Notes under the pieces: model-generated
What the model was told of the DNA's origin: nothing
Seen by the model: the letters and a program-made list of their open reading frames with translations, nothing else
Database searches by the model: none
In this document: positions 44,474 to 52,925 of the stretch, in pieces
How positions within the stretch are numbered: the stretch's first letter is position 1
Layout of the letters: every line of letters starts with the position of its first letter
Program-made: the position numbers and the translations under genes
IMG/VR virus record: IMGVR_UViG_3300027996_002186
Span: 419,263-483,262 of that record
From: a virus
DNA length: 64,000 nt
Reading direction: 5' to 3' (one strand)

Positions 44474-44804
44474 AATGTACGATTTCTTATCGTCAAAAGA
44501 AGGTATTTATATCTCATACTTAATCAAAGAGGTTGATAAAAATGAATCAATTTGGAAATCAACCTATGAAAGCAGAGATAAAAAGCTAACCTTATTATTA
44601 AACGAAGACTTACTCATAGTTAGTGAGAACGTGGCGGAACATTACAAATCAATAAAAAATAAGATTAATGATTTAGATTTTGTTAGTTCGGATATTATAA
44701 AAAATATGGATGCGCTGGTTGAAGAACTTGATAAGACAGTACAATATACAGAATACGTAACAGACAAAATAAAGGAATGTGAATGTCAGGATATAAAGGA
44801 ATAA
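44460..44804 (+). CDS. Small helical protein
   Basis: 114 aa, mostly charged helix with a likely coiled coil in the C-terminal half. The ATG at 44475 (MYDFLSSKEG) is an alternative start that removes most of the overlap with the gene before. Function unknown. Confidence 0.62.
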   Translation: MKKIKMYDFLSSKEGIYISYLIKEVDKNESIWKSTYESRDKKLTLLLNEDLLIVSENVAEHYKSIKNKINDLDFVSSDIIKNMDALVEELDKTVQYTEYVTDKIKECECQDIKE

Positions 44805-45061
44805 TTAAATATGTAGAAGAACATTTCGATAATAGATTTACTTTTATTTCGACCACATTCTTACACTCACACTCACCAAGTTATAGGAATAATGAATTTT
44901 TCACAAAAATGGAAATGATTATACTCGATAACTTTGATGGGGAAACACATAATATAAAAATTATGTATAAAACAAACAAGATTTTAATAAATAAACTTAA
45001 TAAAATAATCCGTGATAAAAGGGGCGATGTTATAGATAATATTATTAAAGTGTATGAGTGA
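44783..45061 (+). CDS. Small unknown protein
   Basis: 92 aa, alpha/beta with a basic C-terminus. Overlaps both neighbours by a few to 22 bp, in the same reading direction. No motif recognised. Confidence 0.6.
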   Translation: MSGYKGIIKYVEEHFDNRFTFISTTFLHSHSPSYRNNEFFTKMEMIILDNFDGETHNIKIMYKTNKILINKLNKIIRDKRGDVIDNIIKVYE

Positions 45062-45272
45062 TGGTATTAGATTACACAAAATAGGAGCCGAGAAGACTAG
45101 AGTATTTGAGGTTAACTTTGATGAAGTTTATGACCATTATAAACAAAAAGCAGAAGATGCTGGTTATTTTGGAGATCTTAAATTCATTAAAGAGAGGGGC
45201 AAAATAATAGTTTATTCTGTGATAGAGTTACCACCTGATGATGATGAATTAATCATCCGAGTTTCCTCTTAA
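45054..45272 (+). CDS. Small unknown protein
   Basis: 72 aa. It has a compact alpha/beta pattern (KTRVFEVNFDEVYDHYKQKAE) that could be a complete small domain. The 3' end overlaps the convergent leader-family gene by 24 bp. Function unknown. Confidence 0.6.
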   Translation: MSDGIRLHKIGAEKTRVFEVNFDEVYDHYKQKAEDAGYFGDLKFIKERGKIIVYSVIELPPDDDELIIRVSS

Positions 45273-45731
45273 ACGCTTAGTCATTTCCTCATAAGAGATT
45301 GGTATTCTCCAATAAAGTGATACATGAGAACATTCTTTATTTGAGTACCTTTCTAAATCATCTATTTTTATGAATTGACTATCATCATCTTTACGTTTAC
45401 CACCACCCACATGAACTTTAATAGCAAATATTGGTTGTATTATATATGAATATGTCTTTAAGAATTCATTTGATCTGTATATAACATCGAAAACATCACC
45501 AAATCTAAATGTTGGTACGGAAAAATCTTGTACGTGATCCTCATTAAAAATACCGTGTATTTCAACTCTTAAGCTATCACCAATAACTTCACCCCTTCTT
45601 TCAGAAGTTACAGTAGCCTCTAGATTTTGATCACGAGCATCGCATAATATATCATTAAGGTCATCAATTATAATTGACTCTTCCTCTTTGGTTATATCCT
45701 CAAATATTTTATATTTAATCAGGTACTTCAT
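45249..45731 (-). CDS. Leader-family paralogue MKYLIKYKIFED
   Basis: 160 aa. Leader MKYLIKYKIFEDITKEE, followed by IIDDLNDILCDARDQNLEATV, the recurring domain of the leader-linked family. The leader is encoded with different synonymous codons (AAG TAC CTG) from its neighbour at 46797 (AAA TAT TTA), so selection is on the peptide. Start overlaps the next gene by 17 bp. Confidence 0.77.
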   Translation of the reverse strand: MKYLIKYKIFEDITKEEESIIIDDLNDILCDARDQNLEATVTSERRGEVIGDSLRVEIHGIFNEDHVQDFSVPTFRFGDVFDVIYRSNEFLKTYSYIIQPIFAIKVHVGGGKRKDDDSQFIKIDDLERYSNKECSHVSLYWRIPISYEEMTKRLRGNSDD

Positions 45732-46797
45732 TTATAAATTTCATACTTATTTCTTTTACGACTGGTCTAACATCAGTCTCTAAATCTGATTCCGATATAG
45801 ATATTTCAAAATCATCAAACTGCATTTCAGATTTAAATTTATATTCACCATCTTTCTTACCAACATATGAAAATTCTTCTTTCCACTCATTCATACCATT
45901 ATCAAGTACTTGAAATTCTATTGGGATTGATCCATTTGGATCAAAAGATGGGTTTCTTGCTTCTTCTCTCGATTTGTGTGAAGTGTTATTGTTTATTCCG
46001 TTAGGAAAATGTTTATCTAAAAAATCTAATAAACCCTTTATATTGAAATCATCTAAGCTTTTTAATTTCTCTGGATGAGGTGGGTAACTAAATGTCCCTC
46101 TTTTGTTATGTTGGCTAAACCTAATTGTAATGTTTTCAACATCATATTTAATTATATCCTTTATTTGGTTGATTCTATAATCGACATCATCTAATAGAAT
46201 AGTATTTTGTCCTCTTTTATAAAGAAGTACACCTATACCATATTTTGTAAATCCATTGGATGGCATACTTCTTTCCCTACTTGGGGTGACCATATAACCA
46301 TATCCCAAATCTTCCATATCATACAACATACTCTCAACATCACCACCGACATCATTATTATCTATATTTGTAATAGACTCATTTAGACTACAATCAGTTA
46401 CGTTTATATCAATATACCAAACTTCTGTCCCAATATAATCCAAAATATCTGAACTACTTAATTGGTACCATTCATTACCACTTAGATGTATCTCATATGT
46501 GCAAAAATTACAACCCTTTGACTTAACATATTGTGAAACTCTATATAAAGAATCAGATAGTTCTTTTGTTATTTCAAATTTCCCAGACATACTACCATCC
46601 TTGGTTGGTGTTATCTGAAAAAATATTCTATCAACCCCACGATTCGATCGTGTAATTTTCTTATTTATGAAAAGACCTAAATCCTCCACTTCTAATAAAA
46701 TATCTTTGATATCATCAAATAAATCCAAGAGGATTGCTTGAGGAAATTGAGGATATTTTGATTTCTCAAATAATTTATATGTTTCTAAATATTTCAT
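45715..46797 (-). CDS. Leader-family paralogue MKYLETYKLFEK with two domain copies
   Basis: 360 aa. Leader MKYLETYKLFEKSKYPQ; first domain copy begins LFDDIKDILLEVEDLGLFI, second VESMLYDMEDLGYGYMV. Between them lies the shared beta/helix pattern (LYRVSQYVKSKGCNFCTYEI). A non-family tail of about 100 residues follows. It overlaps 46794-47774 by 4 bp, so the three paralogues at 45249-47774 form one operon. Confidence 0.77.
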   Translation of the reverse strand: MKYLETYKLFEKSKYPQFPQAILLDLFDDIKDILLEVEDLGLFINKKITRSNRGVDRIFFQITPTKDGSMSGKFEITKELSDSLYRVSQYVKSKGCNFCTYEIHLSGNEWYQLSSSDILDYIGTEVWYIDINVTDCSLNESITNIDNNDVGGDVESMLYDMEDLGYGYMVTPSRERSMPSNGFTKYGIGVLLYKRGQNTILLDDVDYRINQIKDIIKYDVENITIRFSQHNKRGTFSYPPHPEKLKSLDDFNIKGLLDFLDKHFPNGINNNTSHKSREEARNPSFDPNGSIPIEFQVLDNGMNEWKEEFSYVGKKDGEYKFKSEMQFDDFEISISESDLETDVRPVVKEISMKFINEVPD

Positions 46798-47774
46798 ATC
46801 TTAAATCTTAATCTAATATTGAAGCTGTGATAATGGCAATTCATTAACTCATCTATTGATTTCATATCTGCCCATTTATTTTGAAAGGATGCCGTTGCGA
46901 CCGAGATGAATAACTCATAACCAAGAGTTGTCATATAAGCATCTAGTCTTCTAACTACTTCACCGAACCATTCTGGTAAATCAAGTGATCCACTTCTATC
47001 AACCTCATCCCTCATATTAATTGTATCTATATTAATATAGAATGGTATGAAATAACCCTCTTTAATCTCATAATCAACATCATTATCAATAAACTCAATA
47101 CAAATATCATCAAGATCTCTTCTTAACTCAGATTTCTCGGTGTTCCGGAAGTTTTGATTTAAGTGGGTGTCCGAAAACAAATGTTGCTTCCGTTCGGTAA
47201 ATCTTACCAGACCAAACTGAGGTGATTCTACTTTACTCTCTGTGTAATATCCCGATGAAATTCTAATCGGAGGCCTTGTTTTTTTTGTTTTTATATCTAT
47301 TTGTGATATCTTAAAATAACCACTATCGAATTCAGAAATATTCTCTAGTTTTTCTAGATTTATATCTAAATCACACACACCCATTTCTGTATAATCAACG
47401 TTAAAAGCGGAGTTTTGATAAAATGCTCCAAACCTTAAATCACTATCTAAATATTCATCAAGTCTCATAATAATATCTATCAATTCTTCTGTTATTTTTA
47501 TATCACCAGAGTCACTCCCAGCACCAGAAGAAATATCATACTTATCATATATCTCAATCATCATATCATTATAAATACCTGATTTAGAATGCATTGAAGT
47601 TTGTTGATTGTAATCAACAAACAAATGACCTGTTAAAGATTCACCATCCATTGTTGATGATATTATACGATATTGTAGCCCTAAATCAATAAGATCCAAA
47701 CAGATATCATTGATATTATCCATTTCATCTGCACTTATCCCAACACTTTCATTAAAACTTTTTAAGTATTTCAT
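46794..47774 (-). CDS. Leader-family paralogue MKYLKSFNES with two domain copies
   Basis: 326 aa. Leader MKYLKSFNESVGISADE; domain copies start NINDICLDLIDLGLQYRI and DLDDICIEFIDNDVDYEI, each ending with a helix-strand unit such as VVRRLDAYMTTLGYELFISV. The tandem copies imply internal duplication. First gene of the operon; a variant AT-rich box lies 9 bp upstream. Confidence 0.78.
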   Translation of the reverse strand: MKYLKSFNESVGISADEMDNINDICLDLIDLGLQYRIISSTMDGESLTGHLFVDYNQQTSMHSKSGIYNDMMIEIYDKYDISSGAGSDSGDIKITEELIDIIMRLDEYLDSDLRFGAFYQNSAFNVDYTEMGVCDLDINLEKLENISEFDSGYFKISQIDIKTKKTRPPIRISSGYYTESKVESPQFGLVRFTERKQHLFSDTHLNQNFRNTEKSELRRDLDDICIEFIDNDVDYEIKEGYFIPFYINIDTINMRDEVDRSGSLDLPEWFGEVVRRLDAYMTTLGYELFISVATASFQNKWADMKSIDELMNCHYHSFNIRLRFKI

Positions 47775-47811
47775 ATATAAATCTATATATTAATATGGTA
47801 AACCCATTACA

Positions 47812-48456
47812 ATGGTAAAAAGATATCTTGATGAAATTAATCTAAATAAAACACAAGGCCACATAACTTGTTATGTTAATAACCCCAGATACAACCTATT
47901 AAAGATACATAGTGATGTAGTCCGTATAGACTTCACACACTTATATAATCGTGTTTTGATACAGATGGATGATGAAGGACTTATACCTGATGAGAAGGTA
48001 AATATAGAATCAATAAAATATTTATTAAGTATTAAGGAAGATGTAGAAGAATCTGATATGTCTAATTGGAGATACGTTTTCAACTCGATATGGAGTAGGG
48101 TTTTTCGAAGAAATCAAAATGGTGCTAATATTGTGTGTGATTACTTACACCATTTTTACAAAGAACTTTTATACAAAAATAATAATGAAATTATTTATAT
48201 AGACACTGATAGTATTATTTTAAATGGGTTAAGCCAAGATGTTAAAAAACTAATAGATGAGTTAGAACTACCATATAAAATTGTTGATGTAGATTATTTT
48301 TATTTAATTGCTAAAAAGCGTTACGCTTATACAGATGAGAATCATAATATTAAAATAAAAGGATTACTTAAAAAGGAATTAAACCGTTTTGAAAAACTAG
48401 AATCTATGATGAGAACACATATAAGAGAAGATAAACTTATAAGTATTGGGTTATAA
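47812..48456 (+). CDS. Palm-only protein with family-B DNA polymerase motifs
   Basis: 214 aa. Four family-B polymerase motifs appear in the right order: motif A-like RIDFTHLYNRVL (38-49; Asp40, Tyr45), motif B-like RYVFNSIWS (87-95; Rx3NSxWS in place of Kx3NSxYG), motif C YIDTDS (129-134; Asp131, Asp133) and KKRY (168-171; the KxY motif). There is no exonuclease and hardly any thumb. Ordinary family-B enzymes are 550-1000 aa. It could be a stand-alone mini-polymerase, one piece of a split polymerase, or a diverged remnant. The metal-binding Asp residues are intact, which argues against simple decay. Confidence 0.72.
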   Translation: MVKRYLDEINLNKTQGHITCYVNNPRYNLLKIHSDVVRIDFTHLYNRVLIQMDDEGLIPDEKVNIESIKYLLSIKEDVEESDMSNWRYVFNSIWSRVFRRNQNGANIVCDYLHHFYKELLYKNNNEIIYIDTDSIILNGLSQDVKKLIDELELPYKIVDVDYFYLIAKKRYAYTDENHNIKIKGLLKKELNRFEKLESMMRTHIREDKLISIGL

Positions 48457-48584
48457 TGTGGTGGGGAAAAAGAAGAGAGAAAGGAAGACGAAAATCATAG
48501 GATATACCAGAGGTTCTAGACAGACCCGAACATAGAGATAGAAGAGTTAGAAAATTAAAAAAATATTCAAATGAAAATGTATAA
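48456..48584 (+). pseudogene. Small basic frame interrupted by an in-frame TAG
   Basis: Begins at an ATG overlapping the polymerase-like gene stop (TAATG) and encodes MWWGKRREKGRRKS, then TAG at 48498, then 27 more codons in the same frame (DIPEVLDRPEHRDRR...) to TAA at 48584, overlapping the peptidase start. Either a recent nonsense mutation in a 42-codon gene or a readthrough site. Other genes here end in TAG, so TAG is not generally recoded. Confidence 0.45.
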
Positions 48585-50601
48585 ATACCCAGAATTTAAA
48601 TACCCAAACTTAGAAACATATATATCAGAACTTGAGAGTATATTAAATAAGTCAGAATTAGTAATAAATGAATTGTTAAAAATTGATAATAAAACATATG
48701 ATACTTTCCTAAAGCCATATTTCATGGCTTATGAAGATATAAACAATCATTACTTTTATCTATCACACATAAATTCAGTTAAGAATACTGATGATACACA
48801 ACGTGTTGAAACTGAGAGCTTACCAATTATGAGTGATTGGTACACAAAGATAGGTCAACGAGATGACATTCATCAAGCATTATTGGAGGTTTCGAAAACA
48901 AATCTTAACCCAAGTCAGCGCATAGTAATCGAACAATCATTGCTTAGTAACAAACTAAAGGGTATTGGTCAAGAAGATTCAATTAAGAAAAGGCTTGGTG
49001 AAATTAGCAAAGAGTTATCTGAGTTATCTGATTCATTTTCTACAAACCTACTAAAAGCTACAAAGGATTTCAAACTAGAAGTAAAAAATCCAGAAGATGT
49101 TAGTGAGTTCCCTGATGATGAATTACAAAGACATGTAAAAGAGGATACTGATCATTGGGAATTTACCTTACAAGCACCATCATACTCAGCTTACTTAAAG
49201 TATGGATCTAACACAGATATAAGAGAGAAATTATCCAAAGCATTATCAACAAGAGCTACTGAAAATGAAGAACTTATTGAAAAAATATTAACTCTTAAAA
49301 ACGAAAAGGCTAAAATATTAGGATATAAAAATTACGCTGAGATATCGATATTAACAAAAATGGCTGATAGTCCAAATGAAATAGTTGGGTTTTTGGATAG
49401 GTTAGCAACAATCGCCTTACCTATTAAGTCAAAAGAAGATGATGAATTATTATCATTCACTGAAAGAAAGTATGGCGTAACACATTTAAACTCTTGGGAT
49501 AAAGGTTATTACACAAATAAATATAAGGAAAGTGTTTATGATTTTAAGTCAGAAGATTTGAAACCATATTTTGAACAATCAATGGTGTTAAATGGTTTAT
49601 TTGACTTTCTGTATGAAAAATTCAAGCTTAAATTTACTAAAGTAGATACTTATGTTTGGGATGAAAAGGTTACTGTGTATGATATAACACGTAATGGTGA
49701 AGAACATTCAAGAGTTTATATCGATCTAGAATCTAGAGATGATAAAAGATCCGGTGCTTGGATGAATAATTCAGAAGTTGGTTATGTAAAGGAAAATGGT
49801 GAAAAGGTTTTACCAATTGCTTATATAACTTGCAATTTCACACCATCAACTGATAAGTTACCATCATTACTTTCACACTATGAAGTAGAAACACTATTTC
49901 ATGAGATGGGACATGTATTACAACACGTCTGTTCAGAAGTGGAAGATTTCACATACGCTGGTATAGGTGGTATCGAGTGGGATGCTGTTGAGTGGAGTTC
50001 TCAATTTTTAGAACTATTTGTTTATGAAGGAGATGTATTAAGGAAATTTGGTAAACACCATGAAACTGGTGAAATAATACCGGATGAGTTCATTAAAAAG
50101 ATTAACGATTTAAGAACATACAGAGCAGCTAATGGAATCATAGGACAAGTGAAGAATGGTAAATTCGATATGACAATTTTCCAATCAGATGATACGTCAA
50201 AGGAATATGTACAATCAACACTTGATAAGATAATAGAAGATTTTGGATTGGAATCTTTTGATGGTAATAAATGGCAATGTGGGTTTAGTCATATTTTTGC
50301 TGGTGGATACTCAGCAGGGTATTACTCTTATAAATGGTCAGAAGTTCTTTCAGTTGATACTTTCTTAAAATTTAGAGAAAATGATGATAGTGATAAGTAT
50401 TATGAAGAATTTTTGAGTAAGGGCTCATCTCTGCCAAGTATGGATATGTTTGTTAATTATATGGGTAGAAAGCCTAGTGAAGAATCATTAGTAAACTACC
50501 TAATCGGATTACAACCTGTTTCGTCAGGTCGAGAGTTTGAATCCCTTCAAGCGAAGTTTGATTCAAAAAGAATTAATAATGAACTTAGAGGGTTGGGGTA
50601 A
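48571..50601 (+). CDS. M3-family oligopeptidase
   Basis: 676 aa, the full length of bacterial OpdA/Dcp-type peptidases. The zinc site HEMGH lies at about residues 444-448 in TLFHEMGHVLQH, with the third ligand in the downstream EWDAVEWSSQF segment. The C-terminal GGYSAGYYSYKWSEVL is typical of the M3 substrate channel. It lacks a signal peptide, so it acts in the cytosol on short peptides. It is not an endolysin. Complete M3 peptidases are unexpected in phages; it may recycle peptides or degrade a peptide signal. Confidence 0.93.
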   Translation: MKMYKYPEFKYPNLETYISELESILNKSELVINELLKIDNKTYDTFLKPYFMAYEDINNHYFYLSHINSVKNTDDTQRVETESLPIMSDWYTKIGQRDDIHQALLEVSKTNLNPSQRIVIEQSLLSNKLKGIGQEDSIKKRLGEISKELSELSDSFSTNLLKATKDFKLEVKNPEDVSEFPDDELQRHVKEDTDHWEFTLQAPSYSAYLKYGSNTDIREKLSKALSTRATENEELIEKILTLKNEKAKILGYKNYAEISILTKMADSPNEIVGFLDRLATIALPIKSKEDDELLSFTERKYGVTHLNSWDKGYYTNKYKESVYDFKSEDLKPYFEQSMVLNGLFDFLYEKFKLKFTKVDTYVWDEKVTVYDITRNGEEHSRVYIDLESRDDKRSGAWMNNSEVGYVKENGEKVLPIAYITCNFTPSTDKLPSLLSHYEVETLFHEMGHVLQHVCSEVEDFTYAGIGGIEWDAVEWSSQFLELFVYEGDVLRKFGKHHETGEIIPDEFIKKINDLRTYRAANGIIGQVKNGKFDMTIFQSDDTSKEYVQSTLDKIIEDFGLESFDGNKWQCGFSHIFAGGYSAGYYSYKWSEVLSVDTFLKFRENDDSDKYYEEFLSKGSSLPSMDMFVNYMGRKPSEESLVNYLIGLQPVSSGREFESLQAKFDSKRINNELRGLG

Positions 50602-50643
50602 TAATCTTTTAAGCGTTTTGTAAAAAATAAATAAATAATAGAT

Positions 50644-51396
50644 ATGATAACAGATAAATACGTATTTTTTTGGGGTGGAATCTGCAGCCAATGGGCCGCA
50701 TCTGAATTTGAAATTGATGGACAAAAATATACTTGTGCAGAACAGTATATGATGTATAAGAAAGCTTCTTTATTTGAAGATGAAGATGTAGAAAATGCTA
50801 TAATGAGAACCAATAACCCCAGAGAGCAAAAAGCTTTAGGAAGAAAAGTTAGAGGTTTTGACAAAGATAAGTGGGAAGAAGTTTGTAAAGAATATGTTTA
50901 TGAAGCTAACTATGCTAAGTTCACACAAAACTCATTCATGCTTGAAGAGTTAAAAACTTATGGTGATAGAGAAATTGTAGAAGCATCACCAGAAGACTCT
51001 ATTTGGGGGATTGGAATGCATGAGACTGACCCTGATATCCTTGACAAGACCAAGTGGAGGGGAACAAACTGGCTTGGAGAAGCAATAATGCGAGTTAGAG
51101 ATGAATTATTAACTGAAAATGTAAAGACTTTAAATTTAATATACAGACATACAGGCGATGGTAAGTTCGTTGCTGAAATGGAAGACGGTTCTTTTAAGGA
51201 CTTGGGCCCTAATGCTGTCGGGATGATTAGGTATACTTATTTTGAAGAAGATACACTACCATCAAATGGATGGGAAGTTACAAGAGGTAAGCTATTAGAA
51301 GATTACCAACCAAAGATGTTAAAAGATTATCAGGATGGTAAGTTTGAAGTTTCTCACATAGATGAACATGGGATGAAACACTTTAAAGAAAAATGA
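50644..51396 (+). CDS. NADAR-domain protein with C-terminal extension
   Basis: 250 aa. Residues about 5-160 form a NADAR (YbiA-like) domain: FFWGGICSQWAASEF, CAEQYMMYKKASLF, NPREQKALGRKVRGF and SIWGIGM, TNWLGEAIMRVRDEL. NADAR enzymes cleave N-glycosidic bonds and some remove ADP-ribose from guanine in DNA. An extra 85 residues follow (YRHTGDGKFVAEMEDGSF, then EVTRGKLLEDY) of unknown fold. In a phage this could reverse host ADP-ribosylation defences such as DarT, which is inference. Confidence 0.87.
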   Translation: MITDKYVFFWGGICSQWAASEFEIDGQKYTCAEQYMMYKKASLFEDEDVENAIMRTNNPREQKALGRKVRGFDKDKWEEVCKEYVYEANYAKFTQNSFMLEELKTYGDREIVEASPEDSIWGIGMHETDPDILDKTKWRGTNWLGEAIMRVRDELLTENVKTLNLIYRHTGDGKFVAEMEDGSFKDLGPNAVGMIRYTYFEEDTLPSNGWEVTRGKLLEDYQPKMLKDYQDGKFEVSHIDEHGMKHFKEK

Positions 51397-51400
51397 CAAG

Positions 51401-51442
51401 TAAAGAGGAAAATAATTATTAGATATATAATTAAAATATAAA
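51401..51442 (+). promoter_or_regulatory. Copy 1 of a duplicated upstream element
   Basis: Contains AATAATTATTAGATATATAA and the following TTAAAATATAAA. The same 32-bp core recurs with one mismatch at 52864-52895. It ends 8 bp before the ATG at 51451. Duplication of an AT-rich upstream segment in front of two separate transcription units suggests a promoter. Confidence 0.5.
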
Positions 51443-51450
51443 TAATTATT

Positions 51451-52107
51451 ATGATTAAGAATAAATTAGGATATGAAATGGATGGGTTATTAAATAACCT
51501 AGATAATTATGATATAACAGAAGAAGAAATCCTTGAGATGAAGGAAAAGATGAAAGAGATGGATAGAAAGTTGAAGGAAAAGAATAAACCTAAGACTATA
51601 ACCATAAGTGCCCAAACACACTCATCTATAAAAAAGTATTGTAATTCAATGGACTTAAACATTGGTGATTGGGTAACTAAAGTTCTTATTAATGAGATTA
51701 ATGAAGAAAGATGTACTGAGGAATTTGAACAAGAAGACTATGTTAAGACTGAAACAAAGGAAATACTTGAAAGATACGAAGCTTCTAAGAAATATAAAAG
51801 CTTATACAAAACTGATAAGTTAATATTTCATAAGAAGTTTGCGTTCAAAGGATATTCATCACTTGATGGTAAACCAGTATATGAATGTGATTTCAAAAAT
51901 GTATTAACTTTATTATATGAGTATGATGTTGACTGTGTTGTTGCAAACAAACGTGAGATAGGTAATGGGATATATCATAACCTTGATTTAGAAGTAGAAT
52001 TATTAATACCAGAAAAACAAACTGAGGGACTTACTTTTGAAGAAATGAAGGCTCGAATTAAAGAAACCGATGAAATTTATGGGAAGAAGGGCTGGGTAAC
52101 GCCATAG
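51451..52107 (+). CDS. Unknown protein with ribbon-helix-helix-like segment
   Basis: 218 aa. A charged N-terminal helix is followed by KTITISAQTHSSIKKYCNSM and DWVTKVLINEI (about 48-85), which resembles a ribbon-helix-helix unit (strand then two helices). A C-terminal alpha/beta domain follows. It might be a DNA-binding regulator, but the match is weak. Confidence 0.6.
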   Translation: MIKNKLGYEMDGLLNNLDNYDITEEEILEMKEKMKEMDRKLKEKNKPKTITISAQTHSSIKKYCNSMDLNIGDWVTKVLINEINEERCTEEFEQEDYVKTETKEILERYEASKKYKSLYKTDKLIFHKKFAFKGYSSLDGKPVYECDFKNVLTLLYEYDVDCVVANKREIGNGIYHNLDLEVELLIPEKQTEGLTFEEMKARIKETDEIYGKKGWVTP

Positions 52108-52160
52108 AAGTACTTTCCACTTGTCACATCTTCAAAAATATATTCCCAAAATTTACTGCA

Positions 52161-52223
52161 ATGGATAGAAAGAAAAAGATACGCAAAATATTTAACTTAC
52201 CAGAAGAAAAATTACCATTTTAA
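52161..52223 (+). CDS. Possible 20-aa peptide before the sigma gene
   Basis: ATG-started frame encoding a basic peptide ending KIFNLPEEKLPF; the stop is 1 bp from the sigma-factor ATG. It may be a leader peptide or chance. Kept at low confidence because of the exact spacing. Confidence 0.25.
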   Translation: MDRKKKIRKIFNLPEEKLPF

Positions 52224-52224
52224 G

Positions 52225-52824
52225 ATGAAAAATAATATAGATTCTAAACAAAATAATAGTGATGAAAAAGAGTTGGTTAAAAAATATTTAAATGGAGACA
52301 CAAGAGCTTTTACAACATTGTTCAAAACATATAAACCTATTTTCTTCACTAACGCGATAAAATGGTACGGTAACAACAACTACAATAACGAAGAGATTGA
52401 GGATATGGCTATGGAATTCTTAGGTAGGATATCATCAAAATTACATTTATATGATCCAGAAAAAAGTATTTTTGGTACTTGGATTACCAATTCGATGAAG
52501 AATTTTATGATAGAGTGTCACCGGAAAAGAACTCGACAAAAAAGAATACCAAGTAATAAAAAGATTTCTTTTGACGAAATCATAACAGAACCTTCAATTA
52601 ATGAGACATATAAAAATATAGAGATTAAAACCTATCGAAAATTAATTAAAATGATGGTAGAGTCTTTAGGTAGTGATGATACACGAATATTTAACGAAAT
52701 ATTTCTAAAAGGTAGAACAAAATCAGAAGTAGCTAAAGAAATGGGTATAATATATAGCACTTTAGAGTATAGAATTAAGAGAGTAAAAAGAAGATTAGAG
52801 AAATTTAGACCAGAAGATATGTAG
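52225..52824 (+). CDS. Sigma-70-family RNA polymerase sigma factor
   Basis: 199 aa, ECF-like size with regions 2 and 4 only. Region 2 includes YDPEKSIFGTWITNSMKNFM, typical of the core-binding and -10 recognition helices. Region 4 is the helix-turn-helix near the C-terminus (FLKGRTKSEVAKEMGIIYSTLEYRIKRVKRRL). It would redirect host RNA polymerase to phage promoters. The recurring TTTTAATATATA box is a candidate target. It directly precedes the exported-protein cluster. Confidence 0.88.
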   Translation: MKNNIDSKQNNSDEKELVKKYLNGDTRAFTTLFKTYKPIFFTNAIKWYGNNNYNNEEIEDMAMEFLGRISSKLHLYDPEKSIFGTWITNSMKNFMIECHRKRTRQKRIPSNKKISFDEIITEPSINETYKNIEIKTYRKLIKMMVESLGSDDTRIFNEIFLKGRTKSEVAKEMGIIYSTLEYRIKRVKRRLEKFRPEDM

Positions 52825-52853
52825 GTTTGTGTGCAAAACCACGGAAAATTTTA

Positions 52854-52895
52854 TAAAAGAGGTAATAATTATTAAATATATAATTAAAATATAAA
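52854..52895 (+). promoter_or_regulatory. Copy 2 of the duplicated upstream element
   Basis: 32-bp core (52864-52895) identical to the element at 51411-51442 but for one base, between the sigma gene and the secreted-protein cluster. Just after it lies an unusual Shine-Dalgarno-like AAGGTGG (52913-52919), 6 bp before the ATG at 52926, in a lineage that rarely uses such sites. Confidence 0.5.
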
Positions 52896-52925
52896 GATGA
52901 GTAAAAAGGAAGAAGGTGGTTTATT

